From contig JAHRHY010000016.1 of assembly GCA_019671135.1 (NCBI GenBank), forward strand, positions 248,001 to 312,000: a stretch of 64,000 nt of DNA, in the 5' to 3' direction. This document shows positions 46,142 through 55,469 of this stretch, piece by piece. Source of the stretch: Linnemannia hyalina. Lineage: Eukaryota; Mortierellomycota; Mortierellomycetes; Mortierellales; Mortierellaceae. How positions within the stretch are numbered: the stretch's first letter is position 1; every line of letters begins with the position of its first letter. The notes beneath the pieces are model-generated. The model saw only the letters and a program-made list of their open reading frames with translations, had not been told where the DNA came from and searched no databases. Made by a program: the position numbers and the translations under genes.

Positions 46142-48152
46142 ATGTCTCAAATCGACCTTCACCCTGATAATTTTGAGCCCGATGATTTCCCAATCGTTGT
46201 TGCCATCGACTTTGGAACGACGTTCTCGTAAGTAAAAGCTTGCACGTTTTGGTATTGATATTATTGTGGTTCCTTACATCTCTGTACTTTCCTATTAACC
46301 AACTCAGCATGTGAATGATATAACAACTCTTATAGAGGATGTGCATATGCTTACGCTCCAGATGACAATGAAGCCCGAACTATCACAGCTTGGTACGAGT
46401 TGTTTTCATCTTGTTATAATATGTTAGCACAGTCATGAAAGAAGTTCCATTTATACAATTAATATTTTTCATAGGCCAAAACAAAATATCCAGTATGCAA
46501 AGACACCAACCCTCAACCTTTACAAGGAAGTCAATGGAGAGTATAAGATGATGGAATGGGGCTGGAAATCAAAACTAGTAATGGAATCACCTTCAGGATC
46601 AGACCATACTCAAATCTCCCAGTACAAACCCTACTTGGACGAAAACATCACCTTGACACCATGGAAGAATGTAGTATCTATCCCAGATGCTATTTCGGAT
46701 TACCTCCGTGGATTGCACGAGTATGCTGCAGAGAAGATCTTACAAGAATTTGGACCAAGTTACAGTCGCAAGTGTTTCCGATATTGTCTTACAGTACCAG
46801 CAATGTGGTCCGACAAGGCTAAAGATGTAATGAGAAGAGCCGCCATCAGAGCTAACATTATCTCTGAATCCGACCATCCCGAACGCCTGATGTTGGTTTC
46901 GGAGCCTGAGGCAGCAGCCTTGTACTGTGAACGAGCATGCAAGCAGTATGATCTTCAGGACGATGACCGGTTCATGATCTGCGACGCAGGTGGCGGTACT
47001 GTGGACCTTATTGTGTATGATATCAGCTCTTCTCAAGGACGACGTCTATCTGAGGTTACCAAAGGTCATGGTGCCTCGTGTGGTTCGATATTCATTGATA
47101 TGAAATTTCGCGACTTACTGATCAGGAAGTTTGGGAAAAACGCTGCCAAGTTTCCTAAAGGTATCATCCTTCAGTTGATTGAGACGTTTACATATCAAAT
47201 CAAGCCTCACTTTGATGGTGTTGAAGACCAGTATTTGCCGCTGCCTAGAAGTGACTGCTTTGACGACATTGAGGATCCAGGCGCCATTGGGATCGACGGC
47301 GGTTATATGCGCCTTAAGGCATGCGAGCTGAAGGATACTGTATTTGAGCCGGTTGTGGTGAAGGTGCTGAGGCTGATTCAGGAACAGATTGATGCAGCCA
47401 AGGAATGTTCGGCAATCTTTATGGTTGGAGGATTTGGCGCTTCCAATTATCTCCTAGAACGCGCTAAGCAAGAATTCAGTGGCGTGGTCAAGACAATCGC
47501 CTCACCCTATAAGCCTGAGATTGCTGTTGTTTGTGGAGCAGTGTATGTGGGAATGAATCCAAAGATGGTGACTGCACGTGTTAGTCGCCGTTGTTATGGT
47601 ATTTGTTTCATGGATGTCTTCCAGGAGGGTGTCGACCCCATTGGATTCAAAGTCCACCGGATCGAAGGAGAGTATTGTACTCACCGATTCAGTGTCTTTG
47701 TTAAGAAGGACCAAAAGGTGCAAGTGAACGAGTGTGTCACCCGCTTCTATGTTGTCACAAAGCAGGACAGTTACGACACTGGGGCATGTACACTTCGCAT
47801 CTATTCCGTCAATGGACAACCGCCGCGATATACTACTGGATTAATCGAGTTGGCAGAGATTTCGCTTCCAGGTCCTTTCGATTCATCGCACCCACTTGCC
47901 CACGAGGTATTTTCAACGTCATTCTATACTTTCCTTTGTGTGTATTTTAATGCTGTTGACTTTTGGATACATTTTCCTTTTCTGACCCTTCCATTGTATT
48001 GTATTGAAATACAGATTTCTGTTAAGATGCAGATGTACTTTGGGTTGAACGAGATCAAGGCCGTGGCGTTTATCCAAGGCAAGGAATACTCGACTACACT
48101 TCGGTTTACGGATGGAGACACCTACAACAGGCCTCAAGTACAATATCTATAA
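46142..48152 (+). CDS. Hsp70-like ATPase, HSPA12 type (4 exons)
   Basis: Exons 46142-46227, 46336-46392, 46475-47906 and 48015-48152 join in phase to 570 residues. Actin-like ATPase motifs are complete: phosphate-1 VVAIDFGTTFSG (about 20-31), phosphate-2 FMICDAGGGTVDLIVYDI, and the adenosine motif FMVGGFGASNYLLERA. There is no canonical Hsp70 substrate-binding domain or EEVD tail, as in HSPA12A/B and their fungal relatives. Intron 3 (47907-48014, 108 nt) has no stop and keeps the frame, so its retention would give a 606-residue form. These genes are expanded in some early-diverging fungi; their clients are unknown. Confidence 0.88.
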
Positions 48153-48811
48153 TGCATGCTTGTCAAGCTCTGCACCTGCGCATATGCCATACGGCTCACC
48201 AGCAATCAAGCACGCACAAGTTCATGCCTTTGCAGCAACATTGCTTAAACACATTACTCACTTTCACACATAAAACATACTTGTCTCAATAAATTATATT
48301 CCCTTAATTAAAGTGCGTCAATCACTTGATCAACCAAAATGTGACTTTGAAACGTTCATCCATCAATGTTTCCAACGGCCCGCAGATTCCTGTCAGTCAT
48401 TCTCTTGATTCATAACCTCGTTCATCACAACTTTTCTTTTTTTACATGCACCTACATTGGATCATTTGCCGGCATTGAAATGCACGATGTTGCTTGAGCA
48501 ATTAATTGGATTACACGCATCACAAATTTCTTTGTTAGCTTACGGGGTATTTTCGGTTTCTCTCTACCTTCAAACTCCAATGAATTACTTCGGCAATCCT
48601 GTACGACCTTCTATCAAAGTTTGGAGTTCCTATCCAAAGTCTTTGTGTTTGACCTATATGGATGACTTTACATGGGTTTAGCACGCACTCACCTGTTTTT
48701 TTTTATACCGCAAGCTCAATACACTTCCTAAAGATAATTGAAAGCAGTTTTACGCTGAAGACATCAGGTAGGATCTAGATATAGGAAATTTGCGGGACTT
48801 TTTCCCAATTA

Positions 48812-49309
48812 TAGGAGGCCTTTCAGGTCCAAGTTATCATATGGTGTTTGTTACATCTCTGTAGATCTCGACAATATCCATAGCGACTATGGGATGAGAA
48901 TGTATATATGATACCAAGCATATAAGACAACCATTGTAACATTTTTTGTTTAACTATCCTACTAAACACCAACCTATTCTCCAAACAACAAAGTCTTCTT
49001 ATTTTTCGCACACCACACTCTTGAATGTGTCCATCTACTATTAACCTGTAACCCTCACTGCAAGAGTCGCCAGAGTAGTTCTTGTATGTGATCATCTAAA
49101 GCACTTGTACTCTCAACTGTATCTTTGGGGCGAAATACAGGGGAGAGTTTACATTTTAAAAAAACTTGTGCTGTCTATTGCTATTTTATTCCGTGTTCTG
49201 TTGCCCACTATAAAGAGATATGTCAGCTATGAAAGTCAACACTCCGTTCCTTGGGCTTTGGATATTTTTTATATGCCTTTTTATATCCTCTGCACATGAA
49301 GGGGCCGCA
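48812..49309 (+). repeat. Repeat B, forward copy
   Basis: It runs from ATAGGAGGCCTTTCAGGTCC to a CACATGAAGGGGCCG end. An inverted, roughly 500-bp copy with scattered substitutions is at 51170-51666. The copy lies outside the right end of the long-TIR element, so it is not part of that element's TIRs. Confidence 0.75.
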
Positions 49310-49648
49310 TAGAAGATATCCTTAAAGTAGGTTTTGTTACAAGGTTCTAGCACGGTTTTATATATTGTCATGATATTACACTCTATTAAGAATGGCTAAT
49401 TTCGCGCATCAAAGACTTTTGGGTCCCACCTGATGCTCTTTGTGTAAACGCGCTTCAATTTATCTTTAGAAAGTGTACTGAGCTTGCGGTATAATAAAAA
49501 CAGGTCAGTGCGTGCTAAACCCATGTAAGTCATCCATATAGGAGGATCTTTATGCCCATAGTACCCTTTGACATTTTCGCGGGTAATTGGCATTTGACAA
49601 GTACCCATTGGGCCAATTGGAGCTCTCCACTCTATGGGTTGATGTCTT

Positions 49649-49858
49649 ATGGTACTTTACCCTCCATTTCGCATAGGTAAAGATGCTCGGAAGATGCCCC
49701 ATTGCTTGAGGCGAACGTACCGTGAAATTTGCAATGATAACCTTTTGAATGCCTCCTTTGACGTTGAACTTCATATAGCAACGTTGTGCAAAAGGAAAGT
49801 GCGACTATGTCATGACATCCAAGACGCTTGTCGCCGCGAAGACAATACCTCTTGGTGA
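49649..49858 (+). pseudogene. Possible histone H3-like relic
   Basis: The frame reads DARKMPHCLRRTYREI, comparable to H3 '[13 protein letters not shown]', and later CKRKVRLCHDIQDACRRED, comparable to '[20 protein letters not shown]'. About 15 residues of the middle helix are missing and the N-terminal tail is absent. It sits inside transposon-rich DNA. Similarity is by eye and weak; a chance match is possible. Confidence 0.3.
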
Positions 49859-50031
49859 TGAGATGTAGCAATGCATACGGAGAGAGTTTTCGTTGGAATG
49901 GGGAGGGTATGCTACGCCAAACGCAATGAGGTACTTGCTACAATTACTATGCTTTCGGCCACTAACAATCCTTGGCATGCGCTTAACCGAGGAGCTCCAT
50001 TGCATTTGTCTTGCGCTTGAATGGTCGCATT

Positions 50032-50484
50032 AGGAGGCCATCCATGTTCGGCTCCACCAACCATAGACTACAGTATAAAAATATCTGTCAACACCTATTA
50101 AAACAGTGTGTTCCTTGAGAGTACAACAAATCTCATCAGCTTTTTCCTTCCACCAGTCTCCATTTTCTACATTCACCACCACTACTTTGTAACATCATCT
50201 ACTTTAGCTGAGAAAGCCTTGGACATGATCATCTCATATTGGATCCTGGATATTACAGATAGTAATTTCCTTTCCAATATGAGATGATCATGTCCAAGGC
50301 TTTCTCAGCTAAAGTAGATGATGTTACAAAGTAGTGGTGGTGAATGTAGAAAATGGAGACTGGTGGAAGGAAAAAGCTGATGAGATTTGTTGTACTCTCA
50401 AGGAACACACTGTTTTAATAGGTGTTGACAGATATTTTTATACTGTAGTCTATGGTTGGTGGAGCCGAACATGGATGGCCTCCT
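50032..50484. repeat. Perfect palindrome: 212-bp arms, 29-bp loop
   Basis: Left arm 50032-50243 and right arm 50273-50484 are exact reverse complements as far as I can check by eye, separated by 29 bp. The arms start AGGAGGCCATCCATGTTCGG. The arms carry no ORF. A transcript through it would fold into a very long hairpin. Confidence 0.9.
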
Positions 50485-50837
50485 TAGGTTAATTACAAAG
50501 ACTTTTGGTAGGAGCTCCAAACTTTAATAGAAGGTCGTACAGGATTGCCGAAGTAACTCATTGGAGTTTGAAGGTAGAGAGAAACCGAAAATACCCCGTA
50601 AGCTAACAAAGAAATTTGTGATGCGTGTAATCCAATTAATTGCTCAAGCAACATCGTGCATTTCAATGCCGGCAAATGATCCAATGTAGGTGCATGCAAA
50701 AAAAGAAAAGTTGTGATGAACGAGGTTATGAATCAAGAGAATGACTGACAGGAATCTGCGGGCCGTTGGAAACATTGATGGATGAACATTTCAAAAAAAA
50801 GTCGAAATCGCGTTTTGGTTGATCAATTGATTGAAGC

Positions 50838-51044
50838 TGTAACATATTAGGTTTATCATTGCTCTCTAGTTAGTCATTCCTTGTCACTCTCTATCATCTC
50901 TGACTCTGTATGATACTACACCTAGAAACCTAGTTGGCGACTTTATATATATATTTAGTTGTTTCATAGTCTTAACATCAATCATCACTGCTTCAACTCT
51001 CGTCCCTGTTCTATACTTCTCTGTCCCAGTCTTCGCCTGTTGCA
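50838..51044 (+). mobile_element. Solo LTR, copy 1 (207 bp, TSD GAAGC)
   Basis: It begins TGTAACATATTAGG and ends GCCTGTTGCA (TG...CA). It is flanked by an exact 5-bp duplication, GAAGC, at 50833-50837 and 51045-51049. It interrupts the right inverted repeat of the long-TIR element. No internal retrotransposon genes remain, so LTR-LTR recombination is inferred. Confidence 0.85.
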
Positions 51045-51169
51045 GAAGCATGTTACGAAGAGCTGACTTCTATTATCTTTTACCCAAGAATGGCATTAGT
51101 GCCCAGAACTTTCTAGATCGCCGTAAACGTGTATGTTATTGCTATGTCGACTGGTGCAATTGAAATAGC

Positions 51170-51666
51170 GGCCCCTTCATGTGCAGAGGATATAAAAAGG
51201 CATATAAAAATATCCAAAGCCCAAGGAACGGAGTGTTGACTTCCATAGCTGACATATCTCTTTATAGTGGGCAACAGAACACGGAATAAAATAGCAATAG
51301 ACAGCACAAGTTTTTTTAAAATGTAATCTCTCCCTTGTATTTCACAACAAAGATACAGTTGAGAGTAAAGGTGCTTTAGGTGATCACATACAATAACTAC
51401 TCCCCTTAATCTCGCAGTGATGGGTACAGTTTAATAGTAGATGGAGACATTCAAGAGATTGGTGTGCAAAAAATAAGAAGAATTTGTTGTTTGAAGAATA
51501 TCATGGTGTTTAGTAGGATAGTCAAACAAAAAATGTCACAATGGTTGTCTTACATGCTTGGTATCATATATACATTCTCATCTCATAGTCGCTATGGATA
51601 TCGTCGAGATCTACAGAGATGTAACAAACACCATATGATAATTTGGACGTGAAAGGCCTCCTATGC
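51170..51666 (-). repeat. Repeat B, inverted copy
   Basis: It is the reverse complement of 48812-49309, with substitutions and small indels. It lies between the solo LTR and a Tc1 pseudogene. Confidence 0.75.
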
Positions 51667-51689
51667 TAGGCTATTGGCTCCAGAAACTC

Positions 51690-52450
51690 GCTCAGCAAGT
51701 CAATCCTATATAAAGCATGGCATATATATGCTGTACCGCTGAAAATAGCATGCTGCCGGATCCATCCCATACCAAGCAAAGGTAGCGGGTATATAGTCGT
51801 CGATGTTATTAAGGTACAGTTGTGAATCTAGTATTTGGAGGAATCAACAAAGGTCTCCTGGTCCGAAAACTATGATGCATCCCCAGATCATGATTTTTCC
51901 ACCTCCATCCTGTGATGTCAGACGGACCTGATGAGATAGTAGACGTTTGTGCTCGCGGTCGCTGTAGCTTCCAAGGGACCCAATGCGACTCATTATGCTT
52001 TCATTAGAAACATGACCCACTTCCCGCTTCCAATCGTCCACCGTCCAGCCAATGTGCGCCAGCGCGAATGCAAGCCGATCCCGCACATGATTGGTTTGAG
52101 ATCAGACCTCCTCTGCTCAATGTATGTCCAGATTCCTTCATCCCCCAGATTCTGCCGAACCGTCTCAACATGCACCTGCACTCCATCCGTTTCCTGAATG
52201 AATCGTTGGCCGTTGCTGAGCGTTTTAAGTTGGCCTGTATTGGACTAACGGATAAGTATCTCCTTTATCCTCGGGAGGACCTTGATAGGACGACCTCACT
52301 TTGGTGGAGGGATGATTTCCTTGTGTTTGTTGTGGATGATGATTGCTGAGCGAGCCGATTGAGATCCCGAGTAAGTTGGCCATCTCCCTAATGGATTTTC
52401 ATTAAATCAGCTGTTGAGTGGCGGCGGCCCTTTTTGCAAAGGGTATTCGT
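51690..52450 (-). pseudogene. Tc1/mariner transposase pseudogene, frameshifted
   Basis: Minus-strand pieces in different frames give an N-terminal HTH trace (VETVRQNLGDEGIWTYIEQR), the inter-domain part RDRLAFALAHIGWTVDDWKR, and DDE-domain pieces QDGGGKIMIWGCIIVFGPGD and LDDYIPATFAWYGMD. The first catalytic Asp context (W-S-D-E-S in active proteins) reads HVSNES, and the second is lost. Several frameshifts and stops separate the parts. It is a different lineage from the fragment at 7.4 kb. Confidence 0.7.
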
Positions 52451-52790
52451 CTGCTTTTTACTATTGCTGTCTGCTTGCGGCATCGTGTATGGCAGTGATG
52501 AGAACCTAGAGGGAATGAAGGAAGATGGAAAAGATGGGCGAAACATAGATGAAAGAACAGATGTCGTTAATCCTCTTTTTCATTTAATTGATCACTAAAC
52601 GTCACTATTTTAACATTACGTTTTTTCGTACAGGTGTCAATAAGGATGTGGTGGCACGAAATTAAGGTCTGACAGGAATCTGGGTCGATCGGAACATTGG
52701 CGAATGAGCCTCGCAAAAAAAAAGGTTGGAGTCAAGAATCGACTGATCGAATTTGGAGCACTTCATATGTAGAAGGACTACTAATAGAGA

Positions 52791-52982
52791 ATGAAGAGAG
52801 TGAACAGACATGAGATCCAAGGTCAGACTTTAAAGACTGTTGGTATCTATCTCAGGAAGCCGGCGTTCGCCCATGGCCAACTGTACATCGCTCAATCTCG
52901 AGTGACGAGCAAAAACAATGTGCTCGTATTGATTGAAAGGAAGGATGCCAATGCACCCAGCAAATGTTGCAATGTTGTTTAA
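52791..52982 (+). pseudogene. Helitron Pif1-type helicase, C-terminal fragment
   Basis: The frame reads IQGQTLKTVGIYLRKPAFAH, then GQLYIAQSRVTSKNNVLVLI. This matches the last part of the Pif1 helicase of Helitron RepHel proteins, where SQGQTL and the YVALSRV motif occur (here IQGQTL and YIAQSRV). Everything upstream of it is missing. A Helitron-type 3' terminus follows about 65 bp downstream. Confidence 0.75.
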
Positions 52983-53048
52983 GGAAAAAAAATAAAGAGA
53001 AAAAGAGTGACACCCATATTTTTTATTCACTATATATATGCTTTACAG

Positions 53049-53077
53049 ATCCGCGAGCAAAGCCGCGGATTGTCTGG
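53049..53077 (+). mobile_element. Candidate Helitron 3' terminus (hairpin plus CTGG)
   Basis: A 7-bp stem ATCCGCG / CGCGGAT with an 8-nt loop is followed three bases later by CTGG, a CTRR end. The position just downstream of a Helitron helicase C-terminus on the same strand supports it. The usual spacing from hairpin to end is about 10 nt, so the exact end may be a few bases later. Confidence 0.6.
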
Positions 53078-53114
53078 GACGCAAAACTCCTCCATTTCAG
53101 AAACACACTAATAG

Positions 53115-53165
53115 GACGTCGATGTCAGCTCTTTCAATCTTTGCTTCATTGGGATTGAAGGTAGC
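53115..53165 (+). repeat. Dispersed repeat R3, truncated copy
   Basis: It has TCGATGTCAGCTCTTTCAAT and TTGCTTCATTGG, matching the 3' part of the unit at 54354-54436. It begins about 40 bp after the candidate Helitron end. Confidence 0.5.
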
Positions 53166-53287
53166 ATTGTTGATGCTTTGTTCACATGTATTAAATATCT
53201 TTCATTTATTTTTTACTGTACGCTAAGCAAAAACAGTGCGATTGCGATTCTGAGATTATCATCGGCGGAGTCTGGTTGTTTCTCCAT

Positions 53288-53698
53288 TTATGGAGATCTT
53301 GAAGGTTCGTCTGCAGGATTGGACTCGGATGGTATCCACGAAACAGAGACAGAGATGTTTTTTGATTCCATCCATGACAAGAGATTGGTCAGAAGCGCAC
53401 TCACGTGTGGGTATCTGAGCGGGCGTCTCGCGGCATGGTCGTTCAACATCAAGCAAACACCCCTATTGTCGCAGCGAAGGTCAATGTGGTCATTGTTTAC
53501 CCCATTGTCCACAATGGCACGGTAGGCGGCATAGGTCTCGGCATGGAACATGTCACGCTGGAACCTCTGGGGGAGTGGGAAGTTCATAGAGGCGCCTTTG
53601 TGGTCCACCCAAGCGCCTTGTGTTAGTGTGGCGTCACTGTAAAGTAGCCTATGCTGTTTTGATTTTTTTTTCTGGACATGTTGATGTTGATTCAGCAA
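53288..53698 (-). pseudogene. Retroelement RNase H fragment, second family
   Basis: An open 136-codon minus-strand frame contains an RNase H fold: LLYSDATLTQGAWVD (first Asp), HAETYAAYRAIVDNG (Glu helix), IDLRCDNRGVCLML (Asp) and WIPSESNPADEPSRSP, which is the end typical of DIRS- and pararetrovirus-type RNase H domains. The frame is intact, but no reverse transcriptase is joined to it in the flanking DNA. It differs clearly from the RNase H at 10.5 kb, so a second retroelement family is present. Confidence 0.75.
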
Positions 53699-53978
53699 TT
53701 GAGGAAAGTCTTTGTAGAAGTCATTATTTGAATGGCTTTTATACTCTCATTTTCAATGTTACTCTCTAAAGGGCACTTGAATGGATAAACCAAGTGGACA
53801 GTGCTCCATATTCAATTGCTGCTACATAAAGAAACAAAATGATCAGCGCTCCACAAGGTATTGAAAAGGTTGTGCTTTGAAACCAAGTGGTCAGTGCTTT
53901 GCCTTTTGCATTAGAAACCAAGTGATCAGAGCTTTGCTTCTTGCATTAGAAATCAAGTGGTCAGTGCTCGACGTTTAC

Positions 53979-54185
53979 TGCAACAGGCGAAGACTGGGAC
54001 AGAGAAGTATAGAACGGGGACGAGAGTTGAAGCAGTGATGATTGATGTTATTACTATGATACAACTAAATATATATACAAAGTCGCCAACTAGGTTTCTA
54101 GGTGTAGTGTCATACAAAGTCAGAGGTGACAGAGGGTGACAAGGAATGACTAACTAGAGAGCAATAGTAAACCTAATATGTTGCA
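53979..54185 (-). mobile_element. Solo LTR, copy 2 (207 bp, TSD TTTAC)
   Basis: It has the same length and family as 50838-51044 but lies in inverse orientation. It starts TGCAACAGGCGAAG and ends CCTAATATGTTGCA on the plus strand, flanked by exact TTTAC at 53974-53978 and 54186-54190. The bases outside are unrelated to copy 1, so these are two independent insertions. Confidence 0.85.
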
Positions 54186-54353
54186 TTTACGGTGCCGTTG
54201 CATAAACATAATCATATTTTCGGTGCTATTTTATTGCCCATTTCATGCTTTAAGCTGACACAATTTGAGCTTTGTCTCCACTCATAATAGTGACGGCATC
54301 AATGCCGATAAACTATAGGGGAAGGATGTGTTATCCAGGATAGCTGACTTGTC

Positions 54354-54436
54354 GCAGCCAAGCGTTCATGGCGACGTTTCTTTTTGACCCTTCGATGTCA
54401 GCTCTTTCAATCCTTGCTTTATTAGAATTCGAGGTC
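54354..54436 (+). repeat. Dispersed repeat R3, copy 4
   Basis: GCAGCCAAGCGTTCATGGCG, then TCGATGTCAGCTCTTTCAAT, then TTAGAATTCGAGGTC. This is the most complete match to the copy at 42838-42921. Confidence 0.65.
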
Positions 54437-55163
54437 CCATTATTACTTGCCCTCAGAAATGTTGGTGGCGTTTAATGGCTATTTTAGAGTAATCAAGTCA
54501 CTACAATCTCATAGAGGCCAAGCACTAGGTTGCAATTGGGAAAGAATATAGAAGTAAAAGGATGCTTAAAGAGGAAGATGCATGACTACAATCGAAACAC
54601 AATCATGCACATGTTAGTTTCTTATCCTTTAGCATCATATGAAAAAGAGACCAAAGCAACCTTGCATAATGTTCCAGACCATCCCTTTGCAAGGTGCAGC
54701 AATGGACAGACAATGTAAAATGGGACCAACTCTAATAATATGGCCTGTGCAGCCATATTCGGCTGTACTGTATTCAAATCTCATAGACTTAATAATGATG
54801 TTACAGCCTTCTGCAGTTACGTTTACATATGTTGACTTCATTTGCTCGGTACCCAATAATGATAATACAATCGCCTGCCGGCCAAAGACATGTATGTTTA
54901 TGATGAAACCTGCTACATTTCGACTCAGGGTTCGTAATCGTGGCAAATAATGACACAATTGAGCCTTGACAATTGCTAAGTTGAATAGCGGTGAAAATAA
55001 TGTATGACAATGGAACCATGGTCCATACCGAACACAATGTGGAACACTAGCACCAAATAGAGCCTATTTACAATTCATGGCATAAGAGACAGTTTTCAGG
55101 CATATATAAGACTAATGCCTGTTGGCTTTACAATAACTCTTAACGATTCACCTCTAACAAATC
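54437..55163. other. Intergenic, upstream of the IFI27-like gene
   Basis: No gene is supported; a 103-codon open frame on the plus strand at 54639-54950 lacks recognisable motifs. A TATATAAG near 55102 could serve as a TATA box for the gene starting at 55164, at a fitting distance. Confidence 0.45.
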
Positions 55164-55469
55164 ATGAACTTACGTAGTTTTATTACGACTCTAAGAAATT
55201 TTAACTGGCGCAAGATTGCGGGGTTAGCCGCTGATGTATTGCTTCCACTGGGCATGGTATTGGCCATGGTTGCATTTTTCAAAGCCATAGGATTTAGTGC
55301 CGGAGGAATCATAGCAGAAAGTATTGCTGCTAGCATTATGTCCTCTTACGGTGGCTATGTTACCGCGGGTTCACTCTGTGCAATTGGACAGTCTATCGGA
55401 GCTATTGGGGTCTCAACATATGTGTATGTCAGTGCCTGCATTGTAGGTGCTATGGCTGTCCTCTTTTAA
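55164..55469 (+). CDS. IFI6/IFI27 (ISG12)-like membrane protein
   Basis: An intronless frame of 101 residues. After a basic N-terminus (MNLRSFITTLRNFNWRK) come hydrophobic stretches with the small-residue pattern of the ISG12 family: GFSAGGIIAESIAASIMSSY, then GGYVTAGSLCAIGQSIGAIG, then a terminal membrane segment. Animal ISG12 proteins (IFI6, IFI27) are small mitochondrial or ER membrane proteins linked to apoptosis and antiviral responses; fungal homologues have no known role. Length is in the family range (about 80-130). It stands alone between transposons and an RBR-like gene. Confidence 0.75.
   Translation: MNLRSFITTLRNFNWRKIAGLAADVLLPLGMVLAMVAFFKAIGFSAGGIIAESIAASIMSSYGGYVTAGSLCAIGQSIGAIGVSTYVYVSACIVGAMAVLF

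Larger units (their letters stand above)
48311..51053. mobile_element. Long-TIR element, copy 3, swollen by nested insertions
   Basis: The left end AAGTGCGTCAATCACTTGAT (preceded by TA) and inverted right end pair over about 370 bp: 48311-48680 against 50490-50837 plus 51045-51053. The right arm is interrupted by a solo LTR at 50838-51044. The interior holds a perfect palindrome, a histone-like relic and an internal repeat B. It belongs to the family of copies 1 and 2 but is about three times longer, so it was probably a landing site for other elements. Confidence 0.65.
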
